A DNA stretch of 64,000 bases from Odiellus spinosus (taxonomy: Eukaryota; Arthropoda; Arachnida; Opiliones; Phalangiidae). A program made the translations under genes and the position numbers. Shown in pieces: positions 34,425 through 44,873 of this stretch (position 1 is the stretch's first letter; every line of letters starts with the position of its first letter). The notes under the pieces were generated by a model. The model saw only the letters and a list, made by a program, of their open reading frames with translations, was not told the DNA's origin and made no database searches. The stretch spans positions 9,054,501 through 9,118,500 of the forward strand of contig OY987226.1 in assembly GCA_963920705.1 (NCBI GenBank), in the 5' to 3' direction.

Positions 34425-37017
34425 ATTTCCCAACGTTCTTAAATTATCAAACATTAATTATCAGCTATAACTAAGGAAAAATGATGTTTAAGTTTCTAGA
34501 AAATTAGGCTTAGTCAAGTTTGAAATCGATACTGATAGACTGAGCAACTCAGTTTGCCAGAACGCATTTACAATTAAATTAAGTATCAATAAAGATTAAT
34601 CAAGGAAAATTGGAAAACTTGATTGAAAATTAAACTTACCAAATTTGAAATTACGACAGAAAATAATAAGATTTAGTCTTAGCAAAGTTTGAAATGGATC
34701 CTGTTAGGCTTAACATAAATATACCAAAAGTTTTGTTTTATGGTTAACCGCAGAAAAAACAATAAAGTCATAGAAGAAGAAAAATCTGATCTGCGTGTCG
34801 TCAGCACTTTCTCGGTCCCCTTGAGGTTCATCTTCCCTTTAATATTGAAAAATTGCCATCAAATTTGTGGGTCCTAGTTAAGACTAGAAATGTCTTCCTT
34901 ATTTTTTATTGTATGACACTATCTAAGTTAGATATCTAACCTTTTTTTATTTCTTGAAATATATTCAATGAAAAAGAAAATTTAAAATATACCTCACAAG
35001 ATGAAGTTTTATCATTTTATTATATTTTTCTCCCTGTGTATAATCTTTTTTGGCATTTCGGGGTCGACTGTATTTACTGCTCGGCGTTTTTAAATCCAAT
35101 TATACCGTGTAACATAATTCAAATATCTATATAACGTTGTAAAAACGAACTCTACAGCTGCACGAGACGCTAGTTTTAATTTTTTTGAACTTTTTTCTTG
35201 AATTTAATTTGAACTGAATTGAACTCTCTATTTTCCATAAATGGACATAGCGCCAAACTGGAGCCAAAAATCTTTATAGTTTCGTTGTCTGTCCACAGGT
35301 CGCTAGTCGACGCGATAAGAGAGAATTTTTGGAAATTATTGAAAGGGTACCTCAAATTAATTAATCCCAATCCTTGAATAATCGTTTTCTGTTGTCTATA
35401 ATTCAAAATTTAAGAGCATTTCTCGTCTATTTTTAATTTGAAACTCCGCTAAGCCTAATAATAAAGTAATTTACTGTCTCGAACAATATTTTTTAATATA
35501 AAACTCTGCTAAGCCTAATTCTTCAATCACTGTTTCCAATTTACCATAAGTTATCTATCGCCCCCTCCCACAATAAGTTTTTTTTTGTGTTTTCTTAATT
35601 TACTACAAAAACGCATATTTAAAATTTTAAACATAAATGAAAATTTAACTTGGAGCTGCCTCATTTTAACCAAATATTTGACCTTTAACCTATCGTTTAG
35701 TTTTTCGCAACGCCTATTTTTTTAATAATAATTTAGAAATCTCTAATCAATTTCAAAATTACCTAAGCCTAATTCTTGAATAATTATTTAGAAATCTTCT
35801 AATCTCTTATTAATCAGATGCTTGCGACAATTTAAAATCTTCGCTATGTATTTTTAGATGAATCTATAATTATCAGGAACTTAATTTGTCTGTGGTTTAA
35901 AGGAGAAAATCTGTCTCAAATAATGTTCCATTTTCTTCCACTCTTTTTATAAACAATTCCCAAGGTTTAGTAATAAAATTATATTGCTTCTAAATTAACC
36001 TTATTTTTCCTAGAAGCACAATAAGAAACAAACAAATAAACACATAAACCCTGTATTTATTGAAAAACCAAATTTTCAAAACTTCTTGGTTGATTTTCCA
36101 TTGTATTTCATAATTTTATTTACGATTAAGTTTACATTAAATGGGAATTCTCTAAACAAATCAATAATCAAAGTCAATCGGAGTTTGTACCACGTCCAAG
36201 CCTAAGTTCCTCTATATCTCTATGAGATTTATACGTAAAATAAAGGAAGCCTTCCTTTTTACGAGCTAGAAACTGAAATTGATTTGGATTAAAAAAAACT
36301 TTCAAAATCTATAACCTCGATTTTTTTTTTAATTTTTTTTTTTAATTCAATCATACCTAACTAGTAATTTCCTTTAGTTTGTACATTAATGCCCGCCTCT
36401 TTTTGACACCAAAGTCTCGATTAGATCTTTATCTTCCAATTAGAGGATATAATTCTTTCGAAGCTGTATAATCCTAGTGATAATAATATTATTCACCTTT
36501 ATCTTAAGGTGCCCAAAGGTGTTAAAGATTTGAAAACTTGTCCGTGGCTTGTCACTTTTATTTAAAGGGGGCATGGAAATAAACATCAAATTATTATTTT
36601 ATCGCTTGATTCTTTACTCTAATAAAAAGAAATTTTATAAAGATTAAATTTTGAATTTATTTTCGTAGTTTGCATATAAAGGTTCGTACAAACTTGGAGA
36701 ACTATAGCCCACGGACAGTTTACAAATAGAGACGCCAGTACATGGTGTCAAACCCACCAAACATTCAGAGTTGCCAGTTAAGTAATTGCACTCCAATTTG
36801 GGCGGTTTTCGATGGAGATTTTGGGGTTTTTTCGATGGAGATTTTGGGGGATAAGAAGTGAGAATTTTGGCCACTAGTTTCGAAACTAGAAAATAAATGA
36901 ATTACCCATTTTTTAAACATAGTCATGAATTTAAAGTTCGTAACCATTTCGTGCTCCATGTATAAGAACATTGGATCAATTAGCTCGATTGTTTTTAATT
37001 ATTATCAAGCTCCTTCT

Positions 37018-37371
37018 GAAGTTTGGAAAAATTTGAATAAAAGTAAATATAAATTCGGGCCAATCCCATTATGTCAGCCTTCAACAGTGCTTGTAATGTT
37101 CTAACTTTAATAGAATAGGCCGGCGTTTGATTTTTCTGTAATTAAATTCATAGTTTACCAAACTTTCAATTTTTTATACCTTCTGAAAAATTTAGTTGCA
37201 CGCTTTATTGATAGTAACTTTGTTAATTAATTCAGATCTCCATGGATACAGCTAAGCCTACTTAGCTGGTTTGATATTTGTTTATATGTTTTTAACTGGT
37301 GGATTAGGCTTATTTAAAAGATAAGGAATAGATCGGAAAAGTTGTTAAGTTGCAAACGTTGCATTCTCCCT
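37018..37371. mobile_element. Rearranged AGGGA/TTAA family copy
   Basis: The left part (about 37018-37133) matches the left foldback arm of the 42-kb element (gtttgga, gggccaatc, cagccttcaaca, aggccggcgtttga). The right part (about 37237-37371) matches the right end of the 28-kb type (atctccatgga, agctaagcct, gtggattaggc, gcattctccct) and is followed by TTAA at 37372-37375. It looks like a chimera or two adjacent fragments. Confidence 0.5.
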
Positions 37372-38078
37372 TTAATTTAAACCACGCGCAAATTTAAATT
37401 ATATCCTTTTTCACCCTCTATTTTATTTTTAAGTATTACAGCCGCAATCATTATGTAGCGAATTAAATCTTATTTAAGCGCGATTTTTCAAATCTTTAAT
37501 TTAATCCCTCAAGGGTTTTTAATTGTAATATTGCATTTCAAAGCACCGCGTGTCTCTTTATGTCTCCAATACATTTAAAAACGCATGTTGGGATGAAATG
37601 TTAAAATATTGAGGTCGTCATTCAATCATTTTGGACACTAAATTAAATTTGGAAATATTTCTCCTCCACCTTCTTACTACTGGTATTTATTATATGATAT
37701 TATATTGGATAAGTATACGGGACCACTTATATCGTTTGAACTTCTTTTGTGTGGTGATAAGTTAATGTGGGTGTCAGTAGCTAGTTTACAAATTTGATGT
37801 ATATGTGGTTGATGTAATATAGTTTAGTATATTTCGTCATTAATAAAGGGCTAACAATTAGAGGTTTGCGAATGGGCTCGCTACGATACCCCGAAAACGG
37901 CTTTTCAAATAACCCTAAACTGCCCAGTTTCACCTCTATTACACGTGACAATTACTGCAATTGGTTGTTAGATTATACGTTGATTAATCTGGACAGAAGT
38001 TGGAAAATGATACAAAAAACATGACGCATTTTTGTAATCAAAACATAATTTACTAAACATTTGCTATAATCAATTTTC

Positions 38079-38498
38079 TTGGAATGGCTATGGATTATTT
38101 TTAAAATTTCATCATGCTGTGAAAACGCTATATTCAAAAATTATGCGGATACTGGCAGCGAAAAGTGGTTTCTCAACTGTAGTTACAATATTGTATATAA
38201 CAATATTGGGATCAAACAGTACTACTTAACCTGTAACGTTGCTTACACTGTTATAATTGACGACAAACTTGTTCATGAACGGAAGAACGAGGTCTTGAAT
38301 ATCCGCGCTTTGGAATTATTCGTTAGTTATAACCCATTCTCAATTAAATTGGACATCTATTCTACCAATCTTTACAGTGTGGGTTTTAACTTTTGCCCAA
38401 CCCCGACTTATTACTCAGCCTTTTGGTACAGTGATTTTTGCCTAAAATCGGGACTTACATTTATTCGTAAATGTTGGCGTTGCTCGTGCAAATTTTAA
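38079..38498 (+). CDS. Possible Cys-rich exon or gene fragment, doubtful
   Basis: An open frame of 139 codons with no in-frame ATG, so it could only be an internal or terminal exon. It is rich in Cys, Tyr, Asn and Phe (for example KWFLNCSYNIVYNNIG, YYLTCNVAYTVIIDDK, FCPTPTYYSAFWYSDFC, CWRCSCKF). A fair splice acceptor, tttctcaactgtag, ends at about 38181 and would leave about 105 codons. The frame is long for AT-rich non-coding DNA but not impossible by chance. It lies tail to tail with the tubulin gene, about 170 bp from its stop. No family is recognised and no upstream exon was found. Confidence 0.22.
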   Translation: MEWLWIIFKISSCCENAIFKNYADTGSEKWFLNCSYNIVYNNIGIKQYYLTCNVAYTVIIDDKLVHERKNEVLNIRALELFVSYNPFSIKLDIYSTNLYSVGFNFCPTPTYYSAFWYSDFCLKSGLTFIRKCWRCSCKF

Positions 38499-38605
38499 GT
38501 AAAAGTAACAAATTAAACAAACGAATTGAACGAGTTTAGTGGCAAAATTAGACCTTAATTTAGTGTTAATATGCAAGGGATGTTTATTATTTAGCAAACT
38601 CTTAT

Positions 38606-38611
38606 TTTATT
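38606..38611 (-). other. Poly(A) signal, alpha-tubulin
   Basis: TTTATT on the plus strand reads AATAAA on the minus strand, 58 bp after the tubulin stop codon; a second copy lies at 38583-38588. Confidence 0.65.
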
Positions 38612-38668
38612 GAAGTTTTAAATTAGATTTGAAAACAAATATTTAACATTAGTATAACGGTCAATTGT

Positions 38669-40244
38669 TTACATCTCTTCGTAATCAAAGGCGTCATCGT
38701 CCTCGATACTATCAATCCCGACTTCTTCGTAGTCTTTTTCCAGGGCCGCCAAATCTTCTCGCGCTTCTGAGAATTCGCCTTCCTCCATACCTTCACCCAC
38801 ATACCAATGTACGAAAGCTCTCTTAGCGTACATCAAGTCAAATTTGTGGTCCAAGTTCGAAAACGCTTCCACAATGGAAGTGGTGTTAGCAAGCATACAC
38901 GCCGCTCTGGCGGATTTCGCAGAGTTTCCGCCTGGTATGACGCTCGGTGGTTGATAGTTTATTCCAACCTGGATATTCAAAGGAAGGTTTAGAGGTTATG
39001 AAAAACCAAAGAGGATTATAGATTTCTGAACTATTGTATTTGCGTACCTTAAATCCGGTGGGGCACCAATCCACGAATCGAACGGAGCGCATGGTTTTGA
39101 TTTGAGTAATGGCCGCGTTGACGTCCTTAGGCACCACATCTCCCCGGTACAAAAGACAACACGCCATGTACTTTCCTCTCCTCGGGTCGCATTTAACCAT
39201 CTGGTTGGCAGGATCGAAACACGCTCTGGTTATTTCCATGACGCTCAGCTGCTCGTGATAGGCTTTCTCAGCCGAAATGATAGGCGCGTATGTGACTAAC
39301 GGGAAATGAATCCTCGGATATGGCACCAAGTTGGTTTGGAACTCGGACAAGTCCACGTTCAATGATCCGTCAAAGCGGAGAGACGCGGTAATGGAGGATA
39401 CCACCTGACTAATTAGTTGATTCAAGTTATGATAATCCGGACGTTCTATCCCTAGGTTCCTCGAACAGATATCGAAAATGGCTTCGTTGTCCATAATGAA
39501 AGTACAACTGGAGTGTTCCAAGGTTGTGTGGGTTGTTAAGACCGAATTATACGGCTCAACGACTGCCGTGGATACCTGAAAGTAATGGCGTGTTAAATTT
39601 TGTACGAGAGTCAAGACATCATTACCAGGACCAATGACCGTAGCTCCGAAAAGCTGGTGTTGGTTGTGGTTCAAATTAGCAACTAAATTACTGAGACGTA
39701 TATTACATACCTTAGGAGAAGGGTAAATGGCAAATTCCAGTTTTCCGATCTTCCCGTACTCGACTGATAATTTCTCCATAAGTAATGACGCCAGGCCAGA
39801 GCCCGTTCCTCCACCAAAGCTTCGAAATATAAGGAATCCTTGCAACCCGTCGCATTGGTCCGCTAACTTTCGGCATCGATCGACGACCTTATCCACGTAC
39901 TCTTTTCCGATAGTGTAGTGACCTCGGGCGTAATTGTTAGCAGCGTCTTCCTTACCAGTTATCATCTGTTCGGGATGATACAACTTGCTGTATGGCCCGG
40001 TCCTGATTTGATCCACTACCGTCGGTTCCAAATCAACGAAGATGGTGCGCGGAACAAAATGGCCACTTCCGGTTTCGTTGAAGAAAGTCGAAGGCGAGTC
40101 CGATCCCACCACCTTAGTCGGGTTGATGGAGCTGTCTAACGAACCATCAGGGTTGATCCCGTGTTCTAGACAGTACAATTCCCAGCAAGAATTTCCGATT
40201 TGAACTCCAGCCTGTCCAACGTGTACGCTAATGCATTCTCTCAT
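38669..40244 (-). CDS. Divergent alpha-tubulin (453 aa)
   Basis: Three coding exons: 40244-39711, 39575-39048 and 38968-38669 (stop TAA), with GT-AG introns of 135 and 79 nt. The product is the GTP-binding alpha subunit of microtubules. It starts MREC, carries the tubulin signature GGGTGSG (about residues 144-150) and keeps the catalytic Glu of [13 protein letters not shown] (about residue 256), so it should be functional. Length is two residues above vertebrate alpha-tubulin because of an insertion in the N-terminal loop: residues 35-52 read [18 protein letters not shown], so the acetylated Lys40 is not at its usual place (nearest Lys is 44). The tail reads [12 protein letters not shown], ending in Met rather than Tyr or Phe, so detyrosination would not apply. 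Intron 1 has no stop and is a multiple of three. Divergence of this kind is typical of tissue-restricted (for example testis) insect isotypes; the tissue is inference. Confidence 0.95.
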
Positions 40245-40334
40245 ATTGTACTCGATCTGTATTCACTGGATCCTGGATTGAGAAGACGAAACGCTTAGTT
40301 ATACAAGGTACAAGGAATAGAGGTGGACTTGACG

Positions 40335-40372
40335 AAATGAATGCTATTAACAGATGTGATTACCCTTTTATT
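40335..40372 (-). promoter_or_regulatory. Possible core promoter, alpha-tubulin
   Basis: On the minus strand an AATAAAA TATA-like sequence (40372-40366) lies 34 bp before the A of TCATTT (40340-40335), about 94 bp upstream of the start codon. Each match is weak on its own. Confidence 0.25.
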
Positions 40373-40577
40373 CTGATCTTGAAATATTTTGTGTTTATGA
40401 GGGTTTTTTATCGGACTATTTTGTAAATTTTTTAAATGTTTCTTAAAGCTTTTTTTAGATTAGTTTTCGAATAAAATGAGACTCTTGGTATGGGGAATAT
40501 AAAACGTATGATTTGAGTTCTTTCACTGTATTTCACTAGTGTATCTGTAAACCGAGTAGCGCCACGTATACGAAATG

Positions 40578-40585
40578 TGACGTCA
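40578..40585. promoter_or_regulatory. Perfect CRE palindrome TGACGTCA
   Basis: The cAMP-response/ATF-type octamer sits in a longer near-palindrome (gaaatgtgacgtcacacattt), about 335 bp upstream of the alpha-tubulin start codon. Function is not shown by sequence alone. Confidence 0.4.
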
Positions 40586-41269
40586 CACATTTCAATTCCA
40601 TCAATTCATTGACGAGACATCCTTTCGGAGATACAGTGTCTTTGATTCCACTCTTAGCAAAAGCGATTGTTATAATACCACTAGTGGTGAAAATTGGCCA
40701 ACAAAAAAAAATGCATACGCGAAAAATGATTCAAACTGGTAGCGCGATAAAGGTTTCTTGACAAAGGTTTTGCGTCTGCTTCTCACAATCTTTTATAAAC
40801 CAATTCTGACGATATTTCTCTCAGAGTTCGGAACTTATCATAATTGGGTAATATCGGCTGACAAATGACAATAGAGGCAGATATGATCGTGGACAGAATG
40901 AAATCAAAGTAGCAAATATGTAACACATATGACTGTTATTTACATAATACAATGATCATTATGTACGAAATTATCATCGCCAATTCTGTAGATTATATCC
41001 ATGAACCATTTTTCACGCATGCGCGTGTATCCATTTCCATTTGTTACAGGTCTTTCGCAAAAGAGGGATAATAGCAATCGTTTCTGTTTTTGATTCAGTT
41101 GGAAATCCCTGTAGTGACCCACACTTATAAGTTAGAGCCTCCACGAGCGTCCCTTGATGGACGTAACGAAAAAACCAGGGTGTGTTCAGTAATTCTCAAA
41201 AGAGTAATCGATTACTCAGCGCTGACATCGATTTTTACTGAACGATTGTTTCGTCTCAAGTTCTGACCT

Positions 41270-41343
41270 CACGATACTCATCGGATCTCCATCAAAAAGC
41301 CTTCTCGTTAAGCCTTTTTTATGGCCATCCGATGAGCATCGTG
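41270..41343. repeat. 17-bp inverted repeat
   Basis: cacgatactcatcggat (41270-41286) pairs with atccgatgagcatcgtg (41327-41343) with one mismatch, around 40 bp. It is a MITE-like or hairpin structure. Confidence 0.6.
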
Positions 41344-41424
41344 TTGTCATTGGTTCAGCTAGATTTGTGAAGTAAAAAAATCGTTGAACAATTTCTAAAG
41401 TTTTGACTGAGGGACTGACCATTC

Positions 41425-41575
41425 CCCGTAATCAGTGTATACACGCCTGTAGCTTTGACTGTACTAAATTGATTACGTAACTGACTACACATTTAGTACT
41501 ACCAAAGGCTGTAATCATTTCCGTAGTCGCGTAATCGGTGTACAGATTTTAGGGAAGTGGGTAGCCCTTCGGTTC
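41425..41575. repeat. Dispersed repeat shared with 10.1 kb
   Basis: It carries the same ordered blocks as 10115-10250 (tagctttgactg, gattacgtaactga, tttag-actaccaa, cgtaatcggtgtaca, gaagtg...ccc). The start and end blocks (cgtaatcagtgtata and cgtaatcggtgtaca) are similar to each other in direct orientation. Confidence 0.55.
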
Positions 41576-42190
41576 TGACGTCAGCAGCTCATGGATAATG
41601 TTTTCAGAACATTGAAAAGACTTGCTGAACGCACCCCAACTCTATGCTTGGTTGGGGATGACGTCATATGACGTTATTTTCTTCATCACTACCCTGGAAC
41701 CTCTTTGTGTGTATTAACCCTTTCTCTACATTGTAGAAATAAAGAATACAGTCAGAGAGATTATATTAGTGAATAGCTACGGTGAATCATCTCCAAAATT
41801 CTAGCTAAAAGCCTAATTTATCACGCAGCACTGTTTTTCCCAGAAAAGAGTTCGTGTGTTGGTTGCGTAAATTCCAGGCTTAAAATCAATAAAGCGAATC
41901 AAAAAGCAAGGAGAAAATAACCAACGCTATTTAGTCCTTGCTTTCCTAACCGCTAGCTGTCAATAGTACGACGACTCTCGGTGATTATTAATCCTCTTAA
42001 CGTAAAAGTATGGGCAGTAAATTGTAATTAAAAAAGAATCGAAATCTTCCTTTTCATCCTATATACCATCTAATCTCGCCAATAAATCTTATAGACCAGT
42101 TTTTAAAACCGGCGTATTTAGATTTTGGAAAAAAAATCCCCCGTTTTTATGATCTAATTCCAGACACTCGACCAACCCCCTCAATATTTT

Positions 42191-42759
42191 TTCAAGGGAT
42201 AATGAAATCATATTTTTATTTTAGTTAATAGGCCTAAATAACTGGTGATATAGTCATCTTTAGATTTGAGATGAGGTAGCTATTCTTCAAGTACAGTGGA
42301 AGGCATGTCCATCAAAGCATTTTGCCCTTATTATTTTAAAAAACACACATTTCGTATTTCAACTATTAAATTGAAACTTGTAGCTAAAAATGGAACAGCT
42401 TTTGAATTTATTTTCGGAATCACCATGCCGAAAAACGTATTCGGGATTTTTTTCGATATTTTGAGACACGTTTTCGGTGTTTAAATTAATTAGTTTGGTA
42501 AAATTTCTATAAAAGTAGATATAAATTTGGGCCAATCATCTTATTTCAGCCTTCAACATTAGTCCTAACATTAAGAGAATAGGACGACGTTTGATGCCTA
42601 AGACTTTGGTCACCAAACGCCGACCTATTCTTTTAATGTTAAGACATTACAAGCGTTGTTGAAGGCTGAAATAATATGATTGGCCCAAATTTGACCAAAC
42701 TTTAGAAATTAATTTAAAATTCAATATTTTTATGATTCCATATTTCACCTTCCCTTTAA
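42191..42759. mobile_element. Long AGGGA/TTAA element with central foldback
   Basis: TTCA (42191-42194, a likely mutated TTAA) is followed by AGGGATAATGAAATC; the right end is CACCTTCCCT followed by TTAA (42756-42759). The body is 561 bp. A long imperfect foldback spans 42523-42692: aaatttgggccaatcat, cttcaaca, gaataggacgacgtttga and their complements. Part of the interior (gaatttattttcggaatca) recurs at 22.55 kb in inverse orientation and loosely at 53.24 kb. The 62-codon frame inside is not supported as a gene. Confidence 0.7.
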
Positions 42760-43249
42760 AATTATATCTATTTAATAGTCAAAATAAGTATTCAGCATAT
42801 ATACGTAATAGACCACCCCTATAATAGACGAGAAAAGTGCTTACTGAATCCTGATTTTATTCCAAACAGTTCTCTCAACCCTTTCAAAAAATTAGGAATT
42901 AATATAAAGACCTAAAAAAAGGTTTTCATACGTGGCCTACAACGGCCAATTTTTACGGTTTATCAATTTGGTCGCCAGGTCTGTAGCTTCACAAGGAAAT
43001 AATTTATTAAAATTTCCAGTTAAATATAACTTGACAAAATGGTAAAAATCGAACGCGGAAGGATACCCAATATTAAACTTCGTAGAAATAAATGTAGTAT
43101 TTTACAACTTCCCTTGAAATATAATGATACTACTGTACTGTAGATGAGTCATACGTAACCCAACGTATTCTTTGAAGTGTAAAAAAAAAAATACCACACT
43201 CTCTGGCTCACAACGGGAAGCCGGGAAGTTGCGTTTTCAGACTCTTTTG

Positions 43250-43559
43250 TCATTGGCTCCTTTAGTATCGCTCCCTCGTTTTATGTCGGAGAGTAAACTT
43301 CGTCAGCACAGTCTAGCTTAACACACCCTAAAACTAGTCGGTCTCTCGCTTTCAAATAGAACGGACGCGCTCAAAGATTACAGGAGCTCAAGTTTTTAAT
43401 ATAAAATAAAAGTTCTTAGAAATTCGCTATTTTATTAAATAATATATTTATAATAAAAGTTAAATTAAATTCGTGATTTTGGATTTAATTCTTCGTTATT
43501 CTACGAGGAATTTCGCATCTATTACTATTATTATCAACCTAGTCCGTTAGATTCTATTG
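43250..43559 (+). other. Possible untranslated first exon of the thymosin gene
   Basis: A locally GC-richer segment with an inverted CCAAT (cattggctcc, about 43250) runs into AT-rich sequence and ends attctattg followed by gtgagt (donor at 43560), a consensus 5' splice site. The thymosin gene at 56283 needs an upstream 5' exon, because its first coding exon begins at an acceptor 11 nt before the ATG. The link across a 12.7-kb intron is only a guess. Confidence 0.25.
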
Positions 43560-44794
43560 GTGAGTTTTTGATAAAATTTTACGTATGCATTTTAGGCCTA
43601 TCAAATTTTTTGACAGCGCCTTAATTTTGCTAATTTTAAAAATTTAACCTCTTATTATGAAGAGTGATTAAGTTGTTTATCTCTAGGGTTGTAGTTTGAT
43701 TTAATTTTTATAAGTGGTAATTTTTAAAGATGAGAGTTAACTTAATTTGTAAAGCATAATTCAAGATATAATAGATCTTAGTCACACAACTTCATTGCTT
43801 TAATTTTAAAGTACCGTTGTTTAAAATTAAGTTTTAAATTAAATTCAATTAAGGTTTTTGTTGTATTTATCATCTCGACTCTTAAATTTAAAGTAAACCC
43901 TTCGAATTAATGTATTACTAATGAGGTTTGTTGGTCCGCCATTCGAACTATTTTTTGGTACAGAAAAAACAACCATTGTTGGCTTGTGGAAAGTTTTGAA
44001 GTATTGATAGGTATTCTTTTTAAGTTAAGCCTATTTGTATTGATTGCTAATATTGCATAGGGCGGAGGTCTAAATTCATTGAAGTTGCTTTTTCCTTTGT
44101 TGATAAGGTTCTATAGGCGCGGCTGATATAAGCATGGCCGAGGCTTGAAATCTTTTGTCTGAGTCTTCTTTTTATCGAAATTATTTAGATAAGCCGAACT
44201 CTTTGATACGTTTAAAACGAAATGTTGGTTAATTTTTTATTTTTTTTCTTAAAGGGATGTTAAATAGTTTATTGCTAACTTTTTTCGGTGTCAATTACGT
44301 AGGAACCATTTTTGTGCGTGGGTTTGATATAACGGCGTTATAATTACCGTAACTAGATTAAATTATTCCTTCTGTCTAGCATTAATGTTTTTAAAACTAG
44401 CCTTGACTCATTTTCACTCTAAAAGTAAGAATCAACGTCATAATATATTTAGGACGACTATTTAAATCGTTGGCTTAATTTCAAGCACCTTAATTAGGCT
44501 CTACTTCGTATATTGCGACAATATATTTTAATTTAACCCAAACTATGGTCCGAAATAATATTGAAAATTAGTCATAAAATTAGGTGTGGTAAATGTTTAT
44601 GGAAAACTATTAAATTCGGAATTTATAAAGCTTTTAATTTAATAATAAAATCTATTAATGTGTAAAATGGCAGTGAGTAGTATAACTAAACTATAAATTC
44701 AGGGGAAATTGGGGATTGTTGTGTAAAAAATACATTCCAAAGAAAATCCTTGTGGTATTAGGGTTTTTGTACTTTGCGTATTAAACTTTCTACC

Positions 44795-44873
44795 AAGCCA
44801 AGGCTTAGCAGTTTATCATTCAGTGATAAATTGTTAAGCCAAGGCTTAACAATTTATCATTCAGTGATAAATT
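44795..44873. repeat. 41-bp tandem duplication of a palindromic unit
   Basis: Units begin aagccaaggctta at 44795 and 44836. Each contains the self-complementary tttatcattcagtgataaa, so the pair can fold into alternative hairpins. Confidence 0.75.

Larger units (their letters stand above)
15480..38575. other. 23-kb gene-free, repeat-rich region
   Basis: No supportable gene except possibly a Cys-rich open frame at its right end (38079-38498). It contains six minisatellite arrays and several non-autonomous elements, listed separately. Open frames inside the arrays are by-products of repeats without stops. The unlisted stretches (for example 15.5-17.4, 20-21.7, 27-28.3, 29-30.8 and 35-37 kb) are AT-rich with nothing I can identify. 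Confidence 0.6.
40250..43240. other. Intergenic, no gene seen
   Basis: The upstream region of alpha-tubulin. It holds the CRE-like site, an inverted repeat (41270-41343), a dispersed repeat copy (41425-41575) and a long TTAA element (42191-42759). The open frames here are short and unsupported. Confidence 0.55.

Noticed and set aside
34164-34454. 96-codon minus-strand frame with a 17-residue repeat
   Set aside because: It follows from the 51-bp tandem unit being a multiple of three; there is no independent gene evidence.
36644-36971. Overlapping minus-strand frames of 76 and 68 codons
   Set aside because: They owe their length partly to a duplicated tcgatggagattttgggg segment; I see no promoter, splice sites or recognisable protein.
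39102-40139. Plus-strand frames across the tubulin gene
   Set aside because: Antisense shadows of the tubulin exons.
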